Of a stretch of DNA of 64,000 bases, positions 25,101-34,514 are shown piece after piece. Source of the stretch: Litoditis marina (Eukaryota; Nematoda; Chromadorea; Rhabditida; Rhabditidae); the NCBI GenBank assembly GCA_964036275.1, contig OZ038434.1, forward strand, positions 31,148,947-31,212,946, read 5' to 3'. The translations under genes and the position numbers were made by a program. The notes under the pieces were generated by a model that did not search any database, was not told the DNA's origin, and saw nothing but the letters and a program-made list of their open reading frames with translations. The stretch's first letter is position 1, and every line of letters begins with the position of its first letter.

Positions 25101-25137
25101 CCAGATCGTCCACGTGATGGAGTACTGTAACCTCTGA
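16137..25137 (+). CDS. Secreted repeat/coiled-coil protein with C-terminal four-Cys module (1014 aa), unknown function
   Basis: Fifteen phased exons: 16137-16199, 16783-16848, 17235-17286, 17762-17887, 18161-18603, 18865-18901, 19130-20571, 21214-21339, 22239-22330, 22755-22824, 23205-23338, 23854-23917, 24207-24326, 24626-24787 and 25090-25137. The start follows a TTTTTTTTTCAG acceptor and gives MRDRRRCLLLLLLFSTIQIC, a textbook signal peptide. Residues about 110-240 are repeats of the type GPSNAPSFGSGSGPS; exon 7 (about 263-743) is an uninterrupted Arg/Glu/Lys-rich coiled coil. Tyr- and Pro-rich linkers follow (YYKQYYKEWYK). The end has Cys at 967, 990, 1002 and 1012, the only cysteines I see after the signal peptide. 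An AATAAA lies at 25236. The combination suggests an extracellular structural protein (cuticle or matrix), but this is inference. The exon 10 donor (GTCTGC) is the weakest junction. Confidence 0.8.
17506..17675 (-). repeat. Dispersed repeat (CCATTTTCCCCATAAAGACAG family), copy 1
   Basis: Lies in intron 3 of the coiled-coil gene. On the minus strand it matches 35271-35457 over about 170 bp (TTTGACAAA or CACACCGTTGTGGACACCGT, then GGGACGGGGTTTGGCGA, then TGCGTATCATTGATCTACTC). A more diverged copy is at 39130-39265. Confidence 0.8.
20712..20909 (-). mobile_element. tRNA-like TIR element (family S), copy 4
   Basis: Complete copy in intron 7 of the coiled-coil gene. It starts CTATAGTCGGTGCCAAATTT and ends CCGTTGGCGACGACTATAAT, which are inverted repeats of about 15 bp. 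Read on the minus strand the core has AATAGCGCAGTGGTTAGCGG (A-box) and GGTTCGATTCC (B-box). Beyond the anticodon-like region no cloverleaf is intact. Confidence 0.85.
21528..22111. mobile_element. hAT-type non-autonomous element made of ACTCGAAA satellite (584 bp)
   Basis: The ends are the perfect 12-bp inverted repeat TAGGGTTGTTAA / TTAACAACCCTA. It is flanked on both sides by ATGTAGAT (21520-21527 and 22112-22119), an 8-bp target duplication. Both hallmarks fit the hAT superfamily. The two outer arms (about 21545-21735 and 21910-22095) are nothing but variations of ACTCGAAA and its complement TTTCGAGT, giving nested palindromes. The middle 170 bp is ordinary AT-rich sequence. There is no transposase. 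It sits in intron 8 of the coiled-coil gene. Confidence 0.9.
22334..22536 (+). mobile_element. tRNA-like TIR element (family S), copy 5
   Basis: Starts ATACAGTCGTCGCCAACGGA immediately after the exon 9 donor of the coiled-coil gene. It has TAATAGCGCAGTGGTTCGCG (A-box) and GGTTCGATTTC (B-box) and ends near TTTGGCGCCCCCTATGG, a diverged terminal repeat. Confidence 0.75.
22992..23176. mobile_element. MITE with TTAA-type flanks, copy 2 (long form)
   Basis: Starts TTAGAGGGGGCAGAAAGAAAA and ends CCTATCTGTCCCCCTTTAA. It shares with copy 1 the blocks GCTAGTTTAGGTACCTGAAT, ATAACGTTGC and GCCAAAACAGGCAAA. About 80 bp of extra interior sequence separates the right end. Confidence 0.75.
23476..23541 (+). 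other. tRNA-like Pol III promoter remnant
   Basis: In intron 11 of the coiled-coil gene, TGGTTATCGTTCTCG resembles a tRNA D-arm/A-box and GCGGGTTCGACCCCCCGC a T-arm/B-box, at roughly tRNA spacing. The acceptor strands do not pair, so it is more likely a tRNA pseudogene or SINE remnant than a functional tRNA. Confidence 0.35.
24795..25064 (+). repeat. (GA)n-rich purine tract in intron 14
   Basis: About 270 bp of GA/GGA/AAGA sequence that begins within ten bases of the exon 14 donor and runs almost to the acceptor. Purine-rich on the sense strand. Confidence 0.9.
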
Positions 25138-25835
25138 GGGCGCCAAATTCAAACCATCCATTTCATTCCAGTTTCTGGCTAATTCACACGGGTATATAGC
25201 CATTTGTTCATTAATTTATATGAATACATGGAAAGAATAAATATATTTCACTTATTTTTATTCATAGAATTGTACAATAAACAAACTGCTATGCAGACTA
25301 GAACAAAATCGATATAAATTATAAAAATACATGCAAATATGCGAATAAGTTATATTATGAGCCCTACAAATAACCCGCATTAAATTGATTATGTTACAAA
25401 CTACAAACAATACAAAAATCCTATATATTCGATGAAATGAAGTATAAATTTATTCATCGACAATCAACCTACTACCATACCCGTGACTAATAATCATCTA
25501 TAGAAAGAGAACCATTCGAAAGCGAAAGCCGTAATTCTCCAGTTTGCATACATGTCTGCACTAACTTTCTTCTTTCTCGCGAACTTCAAATTCGCCCGAA
25601 ACTATTGGTCTATAGGATGTGTAAAACTAAAAACCTCGGCAAACTTGGCTTAATCGCTGAACAAAATTCACGAAAATGAGCCATTATCCCTTAAATCTGT
25701 GAAAATATGGACACTTTCAATGCAAATTCATAGAACTGAACGTATTCTGATGGAAATGATGGGACCATTCCCTGAATTCTGAAGAATAGTCAACACTTAC
25801 CGATGTACGAGTATACATACAGTATAACCGTGTGT
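25138..25835. other. Convergent 3' intergenic region
   Basis: AT-rich DNA between the tail-to-tail coiled-coil gene (plus) and methyltransferase-like gene (minus). TTTATT at about 25251-25257 and 25449-25454 could supply minus-strand poly(A) signals. No coding sequence seen. Confidence 0.6.
25236..25241 (+). promoter_or_regulatory. Poly(A) signal AATAAA of the coiled-coil gene
   Basis: AATAAA about 100 nt after the stop codon at 25137. Confidence 0.6.
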
Positions 25836-28800
25836 TTAAACAACAACTGCCGAGCTGGATACTGTAATATCACTGAGAATATACTCAAGGGACAGTTTGC
25901 TGACAGCCGACTTGAGACGATTACTGTAGAATTCCAGTTGGGATTCGGTATCTGCTATCGAATACGGTACACAGACGAGCACCACATTCACCTGCAATGA
26001 GCATACAACAGCAAGATGTGACTATTCTATGGAAAGATCATACACCAGCTGACTTTTGTGAGCGGCCCTCTCTCCGAGACTCGATTTTTTACAATAGGAC
26101 CACCTCCTCCCCCCCCCCCTCTATCGACTTTTCCAAAAAAGTGGTGTATTCGGTCGAAACCCCAACTTTTGAGTACCGATGTTTCAAATTTCCTAAATTT
26201 GAGACCCGATTTTTCAAAAAAAAAATCTTTCTGGAAAAAAATCGGCTGTCAAAGTTGTTCCAAGTTGGAATACGCAAATATCACAATTTTGTATGAAAAG
26301 TGCGCTAAATTTTCCAAAATTCGCGAAAAGAGCGCCCGTTTTTAAATGTAAGTCTATGTGCATCTAAACATGAAAATCTCGTGGAATTAAAGTTTGAAAC
26401 AGTAAAAATCTCACCTCTTGAACCATTTTCAACTGCAGACAGGAGGGGAATACTTCCAGAAATTGCTTCACAACCTGGAATGAATTAGACTAATAGTAAA
26501 CCGCGAGAAAATGACGGAAATTATTTGGTACCTTAAACGACTACAACCGTTTAGAACGCCACAGAAAATGACAATTGGATTGACAGGGTTCAATGTTGCC
26601 TAGTTTTTTGTCAGACACTACAGAGCTAATCGAACATTTTACTAATACAAGTGCATAATTGGGCATATAAAGTATATATGAACTTTCGCAAATCGCATCG
26701 ATATCGATAGTACGAACTGCTTTGAACATTGCATAATTAGGTGTACCCAAGTAAATATGAACTTTTTCATATAACAAGCGAAATATAAACATTCCCCTAA
26801 ATAAACCACCAACTAAGGAAATATGACCACCTACCTCACTGTTATCCAACAGATCATCTCCCTCGTGCCAGAGAATGTTCACCACAACACTTCCTGCAAT
26901 AGACAACTTATTGTGGATCAGTCGAAAAATCGATCATAACATTTGATGATGAAACTGAGTATAGACGGCCAAAACTAAGTATTTCCACTCATCAAACAAG
27001 GTTGATCGTGCTCTAACGCTTGTTTTGGGTCCCAAATTACAGCTTTCCAATATGCAAAATATGTAACAGAATGGAAAGTAACTAGGTAACGAGAAAGTGA
27101 TAACTTGTATGATTATATGAAATTGCTGAGGAGGGAAACTCTTAAAGGTTAAATTGCAAGCTTTTTCGCGGAAAATGACCTACCATTATATTGATCTACT
27201 AAATATTCTCCTGACAACATAGGTACTAGCTACTACGTGTATTCCACGTGAAATTCCCAAAACAACAGATCTCCATTTTCTTCATTCTAAATGATCAAGC
27301 CAACCAACCCTGTTCCTTGATAGCCTCTTTCATCATTTGAATGTTTCGCGACTCGCGAAAAGCGGCTGCTGGACACGGCAGAATTTTCGATGAATCACAT
27401 GCGTCAACTATGAGGACGTCCACTTTTTCGCCTGAAATTATAGGAAATTAACAAAATGTTAGATTCTGACTAAACATCACATAAAGTTACTGGTCCACAA
27501 GGCTCGACTATTATGGAACATTTCAGTCCCTTCAATGTCCCACTACCCAGGGAGGGAGCATTTTTCAACTATTTCCGTTTTTTTTAAATTTCCAAATGAA
27601 GGAGTCGTTTTGGCTGTAAGTGAGTCGTTTTGGGCCCATCAAAATTCAGTTCCTAGTTGCCATATATAATTATCTCGATCCCACCTCTTTCCACCATTCC
27701 TTCCAGATAGTCCAATCCATCCTAATATCATAGTTCTTTATTTGCGGTTTGCAACCAAAACTCTCGAACTTTCAATCTCTTTCAAACGAAATAGGTCGGT
27801 TTTTCGATTTGTTTACTATTTTAACAACTTTACTGGATTATACCCACCTCTCTCGACCATTCCTTTCAGATAGTGCAATCCATCCTGATGTATTGTCCTC
27901 CTCTTCGTGGATGACGTCATCCCAAACCATTTCTCCGCCAATTGAATGACCACCGAATCGATTTCCACCGTTGTTATATTTAGCTGAAATATGCTCGAAC
28001 CCTCGAACTCATACTGTATTAAATGTATAACTTTTATTGAAGTTTGTAATGAAATGTAAACACTCAAAGAATCAAACTCATATTGTATAACTTTATTTGT
28101 AATGTAATGTAAACATTGACTGACTCTTCTCAAAGCAATATATACCTAGAAAATAACGTTGGCGCATTCAAGTTGAACACCATTCCCCATACAACAGTAA
28201 GGCCCGACTAACCGAAAGAAAGTAGTTCGTTGTCAGGTTGAAACACGGGAAAATTCATGATTTCCCATGGAAAAAATATTCTATTTTCCGTGTGAAAGTA
28301 GCCCGTTTCTAGATTTTTCTCTGGATATTCGGACAACCTTACTGGGGTATACCAGCCTCTTTTCAAATATGCACGGTATGAACGCTAATAGGGAACGGCC
28401 CAACGCAAAAAATGGAATAACCTAAAACCGCTTCGTACAACATACGCGTTGCGGTAATTGCTAATAGAGCACGATAACAGTAAAAATTGAAATCAGTGAT
28501 ATGCAAATCAACGCTTCTGTACATCGATTCTTGGCTAGCGCGCCGAGACCAATGATCCATTTGATTTGTGCGGGCCAAACTGGCAGCGCGCCAATAGTGA
28601 TGGTCAGCCGTAGAACCAGGGAAAGGAATTCGTGGCTCGTTTGGGAAGCGTTCATACCGTGTATGAAGTTTGAAGTAGAAACTGCGATAAGTTATATTTT
28701 CGCCCGCGAGGGATAGAAACTGCCAGGGGTGGGGGACGTAGTTCCATAGTAATGCATCGCCCGACGCCCGCGATAAATAACGATTTTGAGATGAATACAT

Positions 28801-31800
28801 GCCCAATAGCCCAATATTCAAATTGAAAGGACAGTGCTCCATGCATACACCAGAAAGGTTGTCTGAATAGTCAGAAAAGTTCGAAAAACGGACTACCTTT
28901 TAGCCGAAAAGATGAAAATCGGTCAACTTTTGAGGAAAATCCTAAATTTTCACGTGTTTACATCTAAAAACGGATTACTTGTTCTATGTTTTATATATGC
29001 AGGAATAAATAATAATAATAATAATACTTATTGTCGCTTAGTCGGACCTTACTGGGGTATGGCTCCATAATAGGACGTCCACTTCGAAAAAAATAGAAAG
29101 TAAGGCAAGCAAACCAACCTGTGGTTTCATTTCACCGAGTGCCATGGCCAAACTGCCTCCTCCCAACCCGATTTCTAATATCGATTTGTTCTTGTTTTCA
29201 CCCTCGATCGATAATGATGAAACAAGGAATGGAGAGACCAATAGACCGGCCACCTGAAAGAATGACACTTCCAAACGTTGGAAAGTAGAGAAGACACACA
29301 TCATAATTCATAAAACCAGGGTTTTAGAGCAAAACTAATTGTGTTTGTTAACATTTATCACACAGGAAAAAATGAATTAAAGTACATACTTTAATTAAAT
29401 AGGTGAATTCTATATCTAACCGGGTTTTTAGGTAACCTAACCCTTTTTTAGTAACCTTTTTTTCAGGTTACCTCAGCAGGTAACCGGGTGGTAACCTAAA
29501 ATGAAAAACCGGTTACCTGTTTTTCTAACGAAAAATGTGGTTTTTACCGTTACTTTGAACGGTAACCGGATTTCAGTTTTAGGTTACTTTCAGGTTACCT
29601 ACCAAGTAACCTGAAAAATAGGTTACCAAAAAAGGGTTAGGTTACCTAAAAACCCGGTTAGTTGTAGAATTGGCCATTAATTAACTATTAATAGTATGTA
29701 TCTGCACCGGAGTTGAGTTGTGGGAACCACAGTAATAACTCTGAACAGTCTGAGCACACAGTCAGATGGACTCATTCAGATTGGCTCATGCAGAAAACCA
29801 ACGACCAAATTTTTTTTGATTCTGATTCATTACTCGAATATGCACGAAAGTCCAGTTTCAATGAATAGTACAAAAACTCACGTATTGTGACCGAATATTC
29901 AAGTGATCTACTGTCCAAATTCTCGTATCCGACGTGTCAAAAGACTCTCCTGAACAGAAATTATAATCAAGTATCATACTTAGGTGAAATAGCGTCGGTT
30001 CCAGAGTTCAAACAGCCCTCATTGAAAAAGAAAAGTTACAGGTCCCATTCGGGAGTTTTCTTACTGAAATTGATCCAGAGTTTTCGAAATAGTGATCTTT
30101 ACAGTACACATACAGAGACAAATCTGTTAACCTTACACTAGCGGAGAGCGAAATATAAACACTATTTGTAAATTTGCTCTTCTTGATGCCAAACCATGAA
30201 CTGTGCTAAATAGCGGATTATTTTCATTCTCGGAGTCCCCACACTCTTACTTTCCTAGCTAAGCAGTCAACCAGAGTATGAACCTATCTGAGACACCGAT
30301 AAAGTGTGACTATTCTGAGAACATAAACCCGTTTTTCCATTTGAATACGTTCAATACATGATTTTCAACACTTTTCCACAATATAACCAGTTTTCTGAAT
30401 TTTCCCGGCTATCCAAACAAGTCTGATGAAGTATGACCCACCTTTAGGTGGTTTCAACATGACTATCGTATCAATTTCATCATTCGTTCCGTCCACTATG
30501 AAATGTCGCTCGGCCACACTGAAAGTAGGGAATAAATACACCTCTTCTAACTGGTTTGGAGGTATTGGAATTGGAGCTAGGAATGAGAAAGATGAAAAGA
30601 ATGACATTCAAACATTCGACATTCCCGGTGTAAGTGAACAAGAGTTAAAAAGTGAAAGTGGTATACTGACTAACTTTTAACTTAACACTTGAAGAGCTTA
30701 TAAGAACCAATTTACTGGTGAACCGGGTCCTTCCCGAACCGAACCGGTCACTGGAGAGCCGAACCGACCGAAGCAGATCCTACACAGGGTAAAATGAGTG
30801 AGGATCCACTCATTTCACCTTGTGTACGACTTGTTTGTTGTTGTTCACATCATGACTAATGTCGGTCCGGTTCAAACCTTCCACCGGAGAACCGGTCGGT
30901 TTGGAATGTTGGTTCGGTCGTTTGTTCGGTTCGGGAAGGACCCGGTTCTCGAGTGAATTCACCGCTTAGGCCATAAGCAACTCGAAGTCAACTCTTCTCG
31001 GTTAGAATATGAAAAAATGAGAAGAAATAGTCTGCTGCTCAAGTATGTTCACGAAGGTGTTATTACTTGGAGATAAATACACAGGAAATAATAGTATTGT
31101 AATTGTGACCCACCCTATCTCTGGCAAATTCTTGTCCATAATAGTGTAGCAAGTGGAGGGAAAATCGGTAGAACACATTTTATCGATCGTTTTCGATTTG
31201 AAGTCGAGTCTGGAAGATAGTTTATAGTTTGTTCCACCCACTCATAACCTTCTACAGTAATATGCTCAAACTTCCAGGTCAAAGTTTGGTATGTTGGCGT
31301 TTTTGGAATTTTGGATTCTCTTCAATTTTCTCAGTATCTTCTGCACCTTTGCTACTACAAACTCAAAGAGTTTGAAATCAAAATGATGAATGGGTCATTA
31401 GAAAAAGTGAAAAAAGCCTCTCGAATATTTAACGGACTACTGTAGAAGCACAAACAGTTTACGACATAATTCTCTCAAACTGACAAGAAAACTATTGTTG
31501 AGTCGGAAATATGGAACCCACCAACCCACTTTTCAACTTGTTTTCACACATCAGTAAGGTCCGAATAAGAGACAAAAACTTGGACCGTTCTCAGACGTAA
31601 ACCAGGAAAATTTAGGAGTTTTAATCAAAAGCCTGCCGATTTTCTTCTTTTCGGCTAAGAAGTAGTCCGTTTTTCAAACTTTTCCGACTATTCAGACAGC
31701 TTTACTGATGTATGCTTATTTTTACTAGTAACTTGATCATACGAACGTTTCTGGCGAAATTCGGACTGCTTGTGAATGTGATTGGAACACACAAAACGTG

Positions 31801-33265
31801 TCACGTGTACGAGTTGAACTTCTCGAAATCGATCGGCATTCAACGAAGCAAAATTGTTTTAGCTATTCTGATGCAAACAGCAGACTCAAAGAGATCAAAG
31901 TGCAACAAACGAATAAGTAGGACGATTATGGGGACCAATTTCGTGTCAACGGTCCTTTAAACTGCAATTGAAAAATGTATTGCAGTTTAGAGGACTGAAG
32001 CGTTGCGATTGGATCACATAATCGTCATTCTTTAAACTAACCTCATACATCAGTAAAGTAAAGTTGTCCAAATAGTCAGAAAAATTCGAAAAACGGACTA
32101 CTTTTTCGCCGAAAAGAAGAAAATCGGTCTACTTTTGATGAAAATTTATATATTCTCACGTGTTTACATCTGGAAACGGACTACTTTCTGCCGCTTAGTC
32201 AGAGCTTACTGGTGTTTGACTAACCTCTTTTCGAGAACAGCTTCGGGAACGGCCAGAAGCACTTCCTCATCGATTACCACGTTACTTTTCCAGAGATAGA
32301 TGTACTGCAAAGGACAGTATTTGAGATTTGACATTGACAGACAATTAGGATAGGGATTGATGACCAAACTTCGGAGAGGCCATTTCTAGCAAAACTACTT
32401 AAATCAACTGAAGTTCCCTCTCACTTTTGTAGCAAAATCATGAAATTCAACCTAATTACATCATAAAACAGAATCCGTATTCCTTATTTTCAAATAGGCA
32501 CGCCGTGCTGGCATTTGAATCCAGGATTGAGAAAGGTTTCATTACCCTAACACAAACCATTTCGCGCAATTCTGATTGTTCTCGAAACTAAGAGAGTTGC
32601 CCACGGGCCCACCCACACTCTGGTAACCTCCTAGATTAAAGAAAAGAGAGCTGCTTTTTATGAAAAATTCACGCATTTCAACCGGAAAACAGCTACAATT
32701 TGAAAAATAATCAGACGCAGTTGTTCCTGTTTCAATACGATCCCGCCTAACCGAAAAGAATGGAAAACAACAATGAAACATACCAAAATGTAGAAAAGGA
32801 GGGCAAATGAGACGAGGGTGACACCAATGTTTCGCGTTCTTCTCCGATCCACGCAGAAACAGTGGTAGAGTTTCGTTCGCAGACGACCCAGGGCACCGCG
32901 ATCACGATTCGAATAGAACCTGCAAACATACTATTGACTTGAGTTTTAAAATAAGTCTCAAACTGTTTTCATACTTCAAAAAGCCTGAGTATATAGCTAT
33001 TTCAACTTTTAAAACGATTGAAATCTATAAAACGGAAACATAGGAAACCGCGACGCCGCGATCACGATTGTAACAGAGCCTGAATCCTGGACATGACCGG
33101 GGAATAGTACAGGGTATTCGAATTTTGGTGTTAGGCTTTACCTACACAGGTAACCGGTAAGAAGGTAACCAGAAATTGATTAGATCGTGAGATGAAGAAT
33201 TGGCCAAATTAAACATACCTCAGATGCGGTCCCTCATTCGAGAAAGGCAACAGCCCTTGCGGCAT
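25836..33265 (-). CDS. Membrane-anchored METTL13-like methyltransferase (390 aa)
   Basis: Twelve exons, 5' to 3': 33265-33219, 32919-32784, 32304-32225, 31209-31114, 30518-30442, 29949-29882, 29253-29119, 27983-27848, 27431-27309, 26893-26835, 26474-26415 and 25991-25836. All junctions are in phase. The N-terminus is basic and followed by a hydrophobic segment (residues about 46-66, NIGVTLVSFALLFYIL) fitting a type II membrane anchor. The C-terminal two thirds is a class I SAM-dependent methyltransferase/spermidine-synthase-like fold: motif I ILEIGLGGGS (193-202), acidic loop VEID (219-222), VDVLIVDA (262-269), then CPAAAFRES. The order and wording follow the C-terminal domain of METTL13 (eEF1A methyltransferase). 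The substrate is not known, and the membrane anchor makes a secretory-pathway or surface-linked substrate possible. The start follows an acceptor-like TTTCAG about 60 bp upstream. Confidence 0.87.
28188..28351. mobile_element. CTTACTGG MITE family (family M), copy 1
   Basis: Starts ATACAACAGTAAGGCCCGAC and ends GGACAACCTTACTGGGGTAT. The interior has the family blocks AAAGTAGTTCG (for AAGTAGTCCG) and CACGGGAAAATTCATG. It is in intron 7 of the methyltransferase-like gene. Confidence 0.8.
28363..28842. other. GC-richer intronic insert of unknown origin
   Basis: Sandwiched between two family M elements in intron 7 of the methyltransferase-like gene. Its base composition is visibly less AT-rich than the neighbours (GCGCGCC, GGGTGGGGG). 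A 159-codon open frame spans it on the minus strand, but I see no motif, splice site or conserved pattern. It may be a remnant of a larger mobile element. Confidence 0.35.
28844..29060. mobile_element. Family M element, copy 2
   Basis: Starts CATACACCAGAAAGGTTGTC and ends GTCGGACCTTACTGGGGTAT. It contains AACGGACTACC, TCACGTGTTTACATCT and an (AAT)n expansion at about 29005-29025. Confidence 0.85.
29416..29661. mobile_element. Palindromic element of AGGTAACC repeats
   Basis: Ends CTAACCGGGTTTTTAGGTAA and its inverted counterpart AACCTAAAAACCCGGTTAG (about 35 bp inverted repeats). The interior is dominated by AGGTTACC/GGTAACCT. The 8 bp on each side (TTCTATAT, TTGTAGAA) match at only five positions, so a target duplication is not proven. 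Shorter AGGTAACC patches lie near 33150 and 36090. Confidence 0.75.
30715..30965. mobile_element. Inverted-repeat element with GAACCGGGTCCTTCCCGAAC ends
   Basis: The left arm GTGAACCGGGTCCTTCCCGA pairs with the right arm GTTCGGTTCGGGAAGGACCC. A central TGAGTGAGGATCCACTCA hairpin is present. Intron 4 of the methyltransferase-like gene. A related ACCGGTT/GAACC-rich patch is at about 60165-60370. Confidence 0.7.
31545..31712. mobile_element. Family M element, copy 3
   Basis: CACACATCAGTAAGGTCCGA to GACAGCTTTACTGATGTATG, with AGTAGTCCGTTTTTC inside. Confidence 0.8.
31917..32031. mobile_element. Hairpin MITE (GGACGATTATGTGG family), copy 2
   Basis: GTAGGACGATTATGGGGACCA to GGATCACATAATCGTCATTC, palindromic around CAATTGAAAAATGTATTGC. 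Confidence 0.85.
32044..32216. mobile_element. Family M element, copy 4
   Basis: CATACATCAGTAAAGTAAAG to GCTTAGTCAGAGCTTACTGG. It lies 13 bp from copy 2 of the hairpin MITE. Confidence 0.85.
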
Positions 33266-34514
33266 GACGGAGTATGGCTACCAACTCGGACAGGATGACA
33301 CACGTGAAATCACTGACTCGGGCTCCTGAACAATTTTCAGTAAAGTCTCATAGGTACGCATACACCTTTACACCTTCTATATTGAACCGGTTTGAATCCG
33401 GGCACCGGAAACATGAACGTGATATTATTTGAGACCATTTTAAAAGCAATCTGTTACTACGTTTCGGAAACTTGCCCTCGAACCGTTCCAACAATGTCTG
33501 TTTCTGTTAAAAAGTAAGTTCGTTCTTGAAGAACAAATTACATACACGAAGTTTGTTTATTTCGCATATTACGAGATTGAATATGATATGAAAAGAAAGA
33601 TTGAAAGGAAACGGTTATTGAGAACTGACAATTCAAAAAATAAAAAAAGCTAACATCAACAAACTATTTCTAAAACATTATTGAACGAAATGAATGAATG
33701 TGAAATTTTAAAATCGACGAGAGCGAATCCGCCGAATTATGTTGAATAACTTCCAACGCCAAGTTACAATTGCGGCTGTAACGGACGAGTAGGAGTGCCG
33801 TTATTCACCTGTGCGCGTTGTGAGAGAAAAACTGCAGTAGAAAGTGATACTTTGCTCAGTAGGTTGGAAGGAACTTTTCCAGTTTCTCGAAATTTCCACA
33901 TATAAACTTCAAGAGAAGTTCAGATGGCGCAGACAAAAAATTAGTTTTCCCTACCACTGAGACAACTAAGCTCAGCCAACTAACTTTGGTTTTACACAGC
34001 AGAAAATACAGGATACAGTATACTTTCAACAGGACAGTTTACAAAATATTGCACTTCTTGTACGGCGGAAAACAGGCTGGTTAAAGTTTCGCAAGGTTCT
34101 CGTTGAAAATTTTTCATGAAAACAGGTTGAATTCCAGGTTTCCCAGGTTTTTCCGTGACTTTTCTCCATTCCCAGCTCATTTCTAGTCTATCGCGTCTTG
34201 GAGAAGGTTCGCAATGTCTCAAAGGAAGAACAGAAAAGAAAGGTTGGTTTTGCAATGATACGAGAATTTTCATCGGTTTCATAAGATCTAAATGGAACTT
34301 AATTAAAGACGCAAGCCAATCCAGCATATCTTATTCTGGTCTACCAGAATAAGATCTTTTCACCTCGAGAGCAGCCTAGTCTAACTCCATCATACCTATT
34401 TATGTAAACCTTACCAGTTTTTTGTGGAGAACGCGTTTGTTCAGTATGAAAAAGCGAATTTAGAACCAGTCAATAAACATGCAATCAATCGATAATTGAT
34501 TTTGCAGAACTAAA
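33266..34514. other. Divergent intergenic region
   Basis: Separates the methyltransferase-like gene (minus) from the SH2-like gene (plus). It contains the untranslated leader of the former and a TTTTGCAG acceptor (34500-34507) just before the latter. A 111-codon minus open frame at 33992-34327 shows no motif or splice structure. I see no other gene. Confidence 0.6.

Noticed and set aside
28363..28842. 159-codon minus-strand frame in intron 7 of the methyltransferase-like gene
   Set aside because: No motif, no splice sites, flanked by MITEs; kept only as an unexplained GC-richer insert.
33768..33812. Possible terminal exon on the minus strand (VNNGTPTRPLQPQL then stop) after a CGCACAG acceptor
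   Set aside because: No upstream exon of matching phase could be found between 33840 and 34500.
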